A stretch of 26,834 bases of DNA from Sedimentisphaera sp050251615 (GTDB taxonomy: Bacteria > Planctomycetota > Phycisphaerae > Sedimentisphaerales > Sedimentisphaeraceae): the NCBI GenBank assembly GCA_050251615.1, contig JBFWMM010000041.1:1-26834 (forward strand), written 5' to 3'. The position numbers were made by a program, and so were the translations under genes. Below the pieces are notes generated by a model that searched no databases, was not told where the DNA came from, and worked only from the letters and a program-made list of their open reading frames with translations. This document shows positions 22,881-26,834 of the stretch, one piece after another. The first letter of the stretch is position 1. The number at the start of each line of letters is the position of its first letter.

Positions 22881-23762
22881 TTACATGTAGCCATCGCGGC
22901 GAAGCGTCTCAAGGCCGCAGCCGTCTTCTTTGTCCTGCTCGCGGCCGCTTCTCTCGGCAATATTGCTGAACTTGCCGCTCTTGAGCTCTTCGATAATCTC
23001 TGAAACATTTTTTGCAGTTGATTCCACGGGGCTCGTGCAGGGGAAGCAGCCCAGCGAGCGGTAGCGCTTGCCATCGCCTCTGTCGAAGTAGAGGTCTGTA
23101 ATCGGGATGTTTTCTCTTTCGATGTACTCCCAGATATTCAGCTCTGTCCAATCGAGCAGAGGATGAATACGCAGGTGCGTTCCAGGTGCGAAATCGGTTT
23201 TGAACTGATTCCACAGCTCCGGCGGCTGGTCGCCTACGTCCCATTCGTTATGCACGTCTCGCGGGGAGAAGTACCGCTCTTTGCTTCGGCTGCCCTCCTC
23301 ATCCGCACGTACGCCGACGATAACGCCCGTAAAAGGCTTGCCGCCGGTTGTCTTCTCGTACTCGCCTGTCTCGTGATTCAGCACCCATCTGGGCCATTCT
23401 CCGCTGAGCGTATGTTTGAGCGCTTCGCTCTTAAGAGAGGCGCAGCATTGCAGGCGGGTCGCGTTGCCGTCGGGGAATGTACGGCGCGCTTTGAGCGCCT
23501 CTTCGTTCCTGCCGACAATCATATTTATGTGCCACTGCATCGCGAATTTATCGCGGTACTCAATCATAGCCGGTACCTTGAAACTCGTATCAACATGCAT
23601 CAGCGGTATCGGCACATGGCCGAAAAACGCCTTGCGCGCGAGCCAAAGTAGAACCGTGCTGTCTTTGCCGATCGACCAGAGCATCACGAGGTCTTTGAAG
23701 CTCTTGTACGCTTCACGAAATATGTAAACACTCTGTGCTTCAAGTACGTCTAAGTGATCCAT
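22881..23762 (-). CDS. cysD: Sulfate adenylyltransferase subunit 2
   Basis: CysD is the catalytic PP-loop subunit of ATP sulfurylase, forming APS from sulfate and ATP with CysN. The 293-residue protein has the PP-loop SIGKDSTVLLWLARKAF, then PLMHVDTSFKVPAMIEYRD, then QCCASLKSEALK and VGVRADEEGSRSKERYFSPRD. LLDWTELNIWEYI and the closing GREQDKEDGCGLETLRRDGYM are typical of the family's conserved C-terminus. Length is close to the usual 300. GAGAGG stands 10 bases before the ATG. It lies 18 bases after cysH in the same direction, so the three genes are clearly one operon. Confidence 0.96.
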   Translation of the reverse strand: MDHLDVLEAQSVYIFREAYKSFKDLVMLWSIGKDSTVLLWLARKAFFGHVPIPLMHVDTSFKVPAMIEYRDKFAMQWHINMIVGRNEEALKARRTFPDGNATRLQCCASLKSEALKHTLSGEWPRWVLNHETGEYEKTTGGKPFTGVIVGVRADEEGSRSKERYFSPRDVHNEWDVGDQPPELWNQFKTDFAPGTHLRIHPLLDWTELNIWEYIERENIPITDLYFDRGDGKRYRSLGCFPCTSPVESTAKNVSEIIEELKSGKFSNIAERSGREQDKEDGCGLETLRRDGYM

Positions 23763-23780
23763 TGCTAAACCTCTCTTTCT

Positions 23781-24494
23781 TCAGTTGCTTTTAAGGTGCA
23801 GGCCGCATTCTTTATGCTCGGGCTTTTCCCACCACCATCTTCCAGCGCGTATATCTTCGCCGGCCTTTATCGCTCTCGTGCAGCAGGCGCAGCCGATGCT
23901 CGGGTAGCCCTCATCGTGCAACGGGTTGTACGGGACGCCATTTGCCTTTACGTAATCCCGGAGCTTTTCCTCTGTCCAGTCGGCAAGGGGCGAAATCTTG
24001 AGCAGACCGAAGCTGAAATCCGCTTCCACGATTTCCAGAGCCGAGCGCGTGGTTGACTGCTCGCTGCGAAGCCCGCAGATCCAGGCATCAAGGCCGGCAA
24101 GCCTCCGTTTCAGCGGCTCAATCTTGCGAACTCTGCAACAGAGCTTGCGCTGCTCTACACTGTTCAAAAACAGATTCGGGCCGTGCTCGTTGACCATTTC
24201 CTCAACCTGCGCGGCATCGGGAAACAGGATTTCCACATCAATGCTGTAATGCTTGCGGGTCTTTTCGATCAGGTCGTAAGTCTGCTGGGGAAGCCTGCCG
24301 GTATCGAGAGTAAAAACGCGCGGCCTTGCGCGGAGTTTCACCATTAAATCAAGCACAACCTGATCTTCGATGCTGAAGCTTGAAGCCAACGCGACCCGAT
24401 TGCCGAAAAGCTCAAGCGCCGCTGACAAAATCGACTGCGCCGAGCCGCCCGGCAGAGACTTGATGAAGTCATTTCTAAGCTGTATTAAATCCAT
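23781..24494 (-). CDS. cysH: Adenylylsulfate (APS) reductase, assimilatory, Fe-S type
   Basis: The predicted protein of 237 residues reduces APS (or PAPS) to sulfite. The PP-loop-like SSFSIEDQVVLDLM and FTLDTGRLPQQTYDL fit the family. It has the double cysteine C119-C120 (RKLCCRVRK) and a C-x2-C at 202-205 (GCACC). Together they form the [4Fe-4S] site that marks the APS-using type. The nucleophile Cys230 lies in KECGLH. The frame is open to 24539, but the ATG at 24494 has GGGAGAAAG directly upstream and fits the family start. It begins 10 bases after the DUF2061 gene ends. Use of APS agrees with the degenerate APS kinase tail on CysN. Confidence 0.95.
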   Translation of the reverse strand: MDLIQLRNDFIKSLPGGSAQSILSAALELFGNRVALASSFSIEDQVVLDLMVKLRARPRVFTLDTGRLPQQTYDLIEKTRKHYSIDVEILFPDAAQVEEMVNEHGPNLFLNSVEQRKLCCRVRKIEPLKRRLAGLDAWICGLRSEQSTTRSALEIVEADFSFGLLKISPLADWTEEKLRDYVKANGVPYNPLHDEGYPSIGCACCTRAIKAGEDIRAGRWWWEKPEHKECGLHLKSN

Positions 24495-24504
24495 ATCTTT
24501 CTCC

Positions 24505-24726
24505 CTATATGTGGTATTCCGGTTGCGGCTTCCTGCCATAATTCACCCTGTTCCATGCACGTTCGTGCAGATAGTACACGAACAGCTTGACGAGCGTATC
24601 GCTGAGACCAATCCCCGCCGCCACGCTCACTTTGCCGGTTACGATAAGCACTATGGAAAACGTAATAACCGTTGCCAGTACTCGCCAGCTCAATGTCTTT
24701 GCTATTGTTCGTATATGTGATTCCAT
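24505..24726 (-). CDS. DUF2061-family small membrane protein
   Basis: The 73-residue protein has two predicted membrane helices (VLATVITFSIVLIVTG and the stretch from VAAGIGLSDTL to VYYLHERAW). It carries the typical DUF2061 signatures: a Lys-Ser/Thr-x-Ser-W-R start (KTLSWR), TG-K between the helices, and KLFVYYLHERAWNRVNYG at the end. The family's molecular role is unknown. Its members are, to my knowledge, often found in or fused to sulfate-assimilation genes, and this copy is the first gene of the cys operon, ten bases before cysH. An alternative frame over the same bases (24485-24736) lacks family similarity. The ribosome-binding site is weak (ACAGG close to the ATG). Confidence 0.85.
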   Translation of the reverse strand: MESHIRTIAKTLSWRVLATVITFSIVLIVTGKVSVAAGIGLSDTLVKLFVYYLHERAWNRVNYGRKPQPEYHI

Positions 24727-24781
24727 ACCTGTTCACCGTTCCTGCCGCTATTTAATCTACACTTATGCGCTCGACACAATT

Positions 24782-24809
24782 AAGATACTCATTTTATACA
24801 TTATGTCAA
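24782..24809 (-). promoter_or_regulatory. Sigma70-like promoter for the cys operon
   Basis: On the minus strand, a perfect TTGACA (24809-24804) is followed after 16 bases by TATCTT (24787-24782), which matches at 4 of 6 positions. The start would be near 24775, about 50 bases before the DUF2061 ATG. An adjacent TATAAA lies only five bases after the TTGACA and is not correctly spaced for it. The spacing and position support the call; the -10 box is the weak part. Confidence 0.45.
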
Positions 24810-25011
24810 TCGTTTCTGTTGTGTTTTTTTGCAGATGCATTTCACAACCATAGCATAATAAGCCTTATCTATTTATATGACAGGACTTTAAGGAATATAG
24901 AGAATTAGTGCTTGAACTGAAAAAAAAATTTAGTATAGGATGATTCAGAATGATGCGAGCCGTTCGCGCGTAGAATAATTCTCAACTGAACACAAAGCCT
25001 GCTCGCGCAAC

Positions 25012-25036
25012 AGCGGAGGCGCGCAAGCGCCCCGCT
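25012..25036. repeat. GC-rich hairpin with GCAA tetraloop
   Basis: AGCGG (25012-25016) and GGCGC (25018-25022) pair with GCGCC (25027-25031) and CCGCT (25032-25036), leaving one bulged A and a GCAA loop on the plus strand. GCAA is a stable GNRA-type loop in RNA. The hairpin could be a dispersed repeat unit or a terminator core. No T-run follows on either strand. Confidence 0.55.
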
Positions 25037-25080
25037 AATGTCGCAATCTCCGGATTGATGAAACACTCCGCGGTAGAATT

Positions 25081-25108
25081 GTAGAGACGCAAGATTTTGC
25101 ATCTCTAC
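25081..25108 (-). terminator. Near-perfect 12-bp hairpin just after the GH38-like gene
   Basis: GTAGAGACGCAA (25081-25092) pairs with TTGCATCTCTAC (25097-25108) with one mismatch and a 4-base loop. It begins four bases after the GH38-like stop codon on the minus strand. There is no T-run. GTAGAGACGCAA-type palindromes are, as far as I recall, dispersed intergenic repeats in several bacterial groups, so this may be a repeat that doubles as a 3'-end structure. Confidence 0.45.
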
Positions 25109-25112
25109 CGGG

Positions 25113-26705
25113 TTACGGCTCAACTCGCAGCATTACAATATCCTGAGGCCCCATATCGAAAGCCCCCTTGATTTGAGCGCCCTTTTCTTCCAGAGGACTG
25201 CTGAGCCATATTTTCGCGCCACCCGCCCACTCCACATGAGCTGCCGAGCTTTTGCGCGCTGTGTTGAATAGGCGCAGAATAAAACCATCTCCGCCAGCGG
25301 CCGGCTTCACAGAGGCAACTACTATCCCCTCCCCGCTCACGGCAAGCCCTGATTTCGCAACGGCAACAGCAGGATTCGCACTGACCGCCACCATCGGCCG
25401 GAAAGCCTCGCGGCTCACCATCTGCGCCGCGGCGGCATCATAGCCGCCCTTATGAGGCGCAAGCGCATACGCAAAACGAATTTCCCCTTCCTGGTCTGCC
25501 TTATAGTTCGTTTCCCAGTGATTGTTCATCGTCCAGGAGTGAATCGTCTGATTTGGCTCAATGGATGTGCGGAAGTCGCTTCTGTTGTAAGGCGAGGCAA
25601 TACGGACAGGGTCCCATTGTACCATCGGCGCATCAAACGGTATCCATGTTATGCCGCACAGCTCATTTGAAATATCAACAAACCGTTGAACACATAAGAA
25701 ATTCTTGTTAGCGCCGGCAATCTGATCCCTTTCGGGGCGGAACACCGACCATGGCGTATCAATCTCCATAACGCCCCCCTGCACATTAAAGGGAAAACTG
25801 AAATACAGCCCCTCGGGACGGCGCTCTTTGAGCTTATCGACCACATTCTCTATCTCAACAACATCCGAGCCCTCCATCAAACGGATTCTGCGGGTAAGCC
25901 ACGCAGCTCCGGGCGCTGCGCACTCCACCTTCAGCTCCGCCACCAACGGCCCCGCCTCGACAACCGTCAGCTTCAGAGGCGAATCAATACGCATATTATT
26001 CTTCTCCGCATCGCGGCCGAGGATATAGAGATAGTCGTTGAGGCCCGAGCCTTTGGAGGTGTCGGCGAATTCTGCGTTGGTTTCTTTAAGCTTCAGGCTC
26101 TTCACAGCGCCCGTAATGCGGTCTATAACCAGCCTGACAGAATCATTTTCGATAGTGTTTTCTGTTATTTTCAGCGAGCTTCTCACCGCTTCGGATTTGC
26201 CCTGCAAAACGAAATAGCGCTTCGCTCCAAACGCAGGAACATCACTTGCCGCAAAGGCAAGCTGCCCGGAACCGAGACGCTGAGAGACAACCGCAGAGCC
26301 TGTTTCATCCTCAATAATATTACCGTTTGCGGACTGCTCCGCGCTCAACATAACAATCCCGCTCCGCCGGCGGCTCAGAGTATTATAAACATCAATGACG
26401 CCCGAGCCGCTCTTCTGCCTCGAACCGGTCGCGCCGGCCAGAAGCGAAGCGGCCATCTCCGCGCCGTCAAGAGCGTACCTCTGCTTGAACAGCGCCTGCT
26501 GCACGGCAAAATCATCGTCCGGCTCGCTGATACTGTTGTACGCGCCCCAAGTGTGCTCATCGTACATAATCAGCTTGTTCCAGGCCAGCTCAAATTCATC
26601 GCGCGGGTAGGTCGGCGCATCGATGAGCGTCCAGAGCGTCTGCGCCTGCACAAGCTGCTCGGCGGCCCTGCGGCTGATGCCCGTATCCGCGGCGGTGGAA
26701 GCCAT
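25113..26705 (-). CDS. GH38 alpha-mannosidase-like protein lacking the N-terminal catalytic domain
   Basis: The 530-residue frame matches the middle and C-terminal part of glycoside hydrolase family 38. ELAWNKLIMYDEHTWGAYNSISEPD, then a helical segment, then beta-sandwich stretches such as NTIENDSVRLVIDRITGAVKSLKLKE, EIENVVDK and EGLYFSFPF are typical. Family members usually have about 300 more N-terminal residues that hold the catalytic aspartate, and these are absent. The upstream frame ends at a TGA (near 26769) after about 20 residues with no family similarity. Upstream, the 3' end of a different gene comes within six bases. This looks like a 5' truncation, so mannosidase activity is not expected. 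No signal peptide is visible. It could still be translated as a carbohydrate-binding fragment. Confidence 0.75.
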   Translation of the reverse strand: MASTAADTGISRRAAEQLVQAQTLWTLIDAPTYPRDEFELAWNKLIMYDEHTWGAYNSISEPDDDFAVQQALFKQRYALDGAEMAASLLAGATGSRQKSGSGVIDVYNTLSRRRSGIVMLSAEQSANGNIIEDETGSAVVSQRLGSGQLAFAASDVPAFGAKRYFVLQGKSEAVRSSLKITENTIENDSVRLVIDRITGAVKSLKLKETNAEFADTSKGSGLNDYLYILGRDAEKNNMRIDSPLKLTVVEAGPLVAELKVECAAPGAAWLTRRIRLMEGSDVVEIENVVDKLKERRPEGLYFSFPFNVQGGVMEIDTPWSVFRPERDQIAGANKNFLCVQRFVDISNELCGITWIPFDAPMVQWDPVRIASPYNRSDFRTSIEPNQTIHSWTMNNHWETNYKADQEGEIRFAYALAPHKGGYDAAAAQMVSREAFRPMVAVSANPAVAVAKSGLAVSGEGIVVASVKPAAGGDGFILRLFNTARKSSAAHVEWAGGAKIWLSSPLEEKGAQIKGAFDMGPQDIVMLRVEP

Positions 26706-26710
26706 ACCGA

Positions 26711-26834
26711 TTACGCAACACCTTTTCTGTAAATTCCTTTTATGCTTGAATCGGCAGATGGCGATTCGTCCTCAAATTCCACGTTCATATCCAAATATTT
26801 TTTTCCTGTCATCCATTCTTCGCTGATTTCCATT
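26711..26834 (-). CDS. 3' end of an unidentified gene, cut by the window edge
   Basis: A minus-strand frame enters at the right edge and ends at TAA (26713-26711), six bases before the start of the GH38-like gene. The last 40 residues visible are acidic (EISEEWMTGKK, VEFEDESPSADSS) and end in GIYRKGVA. An ATG lies at 26833, so it could also be a complete tiny gene. I do not recognise it. Its closeness to the GH38-like start suggests either an operon or the junction of the deletion that removed the GH38 N-terminus. Confidence 0.45.
   Translation of the reverse strand, partial: MEISEEWMTGKKYLDMNVEFEDESPSADSSIKGIYRKGVA

Larger units (their letters stand above)
24810..25112. other. Intergenic region between the GH38-like gene and the cys operon
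   Basis: No convincing gene lies here; a 72-codon minus-strand frame (24905-25123) has no family pattern and overlaps the GH38 3' end. The part 24820-24960 is AT-rich with poly-A/T tracts, including nine A's at about 24921-24929. The part 25000-25110 is structured and holds two hairpins listed separately. Confidence 0.6.

Noticed and set aside
24485..24736. 83-codon alternative frame over the DUF2061 gene
   Set aside because: The other frame (24505-24726) has clear DUF2061 features; this one has none.
24905..25123. 72-codon minus-strand frame in the intergenic region
   Set aside because: Runs through both hairpins into the GH38 3' end, with no ribosome-binding site or family pattern.
1..26834. 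tRNA, rRNA, CRISPR array or complete insertion sequence
   Set aside because: I found no cloverleaf, no regularly spaced direct repeats and no transposase-like frame.

Overview
The window looks like the chromosome of a Gram-negative, probably anaerobic bacterium. A LolA-like lipoprotein carrier with a signal peptide and a long YidC with a periplasmic domain point to two membranes. The hem gene order (hemA-hemC-[cobA-hemD]-hemB-hemL) is the one known from clostridia and other anaerobes. A Planctomycetota/Phycisphaerae-like or other PVC-type host is my best guess, from overall gene style only; no rRNA or marker gene here settles it.

Left part (1-8784). A 130-base stretch with an 11-bp inverted repeat precedes an AT-richer orphan gene for a PD-(D/E)XK nuclease-like protein, probably acquired and possibly a remnant of a larger defence protein. 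Then come rmuC, a LolA-like carrier overlapping a flavodoxin-family gene by one base, a convergent tRNA-dihydrouridine synthase gene whose promoter suggests a leaderless mRNA, and a plus-strand cluster of a GcvT-like folate-binding protein, a metallophosphoesterase and YidC.

Middle (8785-12663). An orphan ABC ATPase, a nucleotidyltransferase with its own terminator, and a sodium:solute symporter with a roughly 95-residue soluble insertion.

Right part (12793-24726, all minus strand). This is a nearly continuous sulfate-assimilation and siroheme-supply cluster. In transcription order it holds: a DUF2061 membrane protein; cysH (APS reductase with Fe-S cysteines); cysD; cysN with a degenerate APS-kinase tail; a metY remnant; a sulfite reductase fused to HEPN-like and TusA-like domains; a three-module SirC-GluTR-HemC fusion; a CobA-HemD fusion; hemB; and hemL. 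Two sigma70-like promoters with perfect TTGACA boxes lie before the cys half and the sir/hem half. The genes would take sulfate to APS, sulfite and sulfide, and make the siroheme needed for the sulfite step from glutamyl-tRNA. The sulfide-fixing enzyme is the one step that is broken here.

The most unusual object is the three-module fusion. Its HemC part keeps domains 1 and 2 with their active-site residues but stops before domain 3, which normally carries the cysteine that binds the dipyrromethane cofactor. Its GluTR part is shortened in the NADPH and dimerisation regions. Its SirC part lacks the aspartate usual at the active site. Yet the reading frame is open throughout and it sits in a tightly coupled operon.

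Right end (24727-26834). A structured intergenic region with two strong hairpins, an N-terminally truncated GH38 alpha-mannosidase-like gene, and the 3' end of one more gene running off the window.
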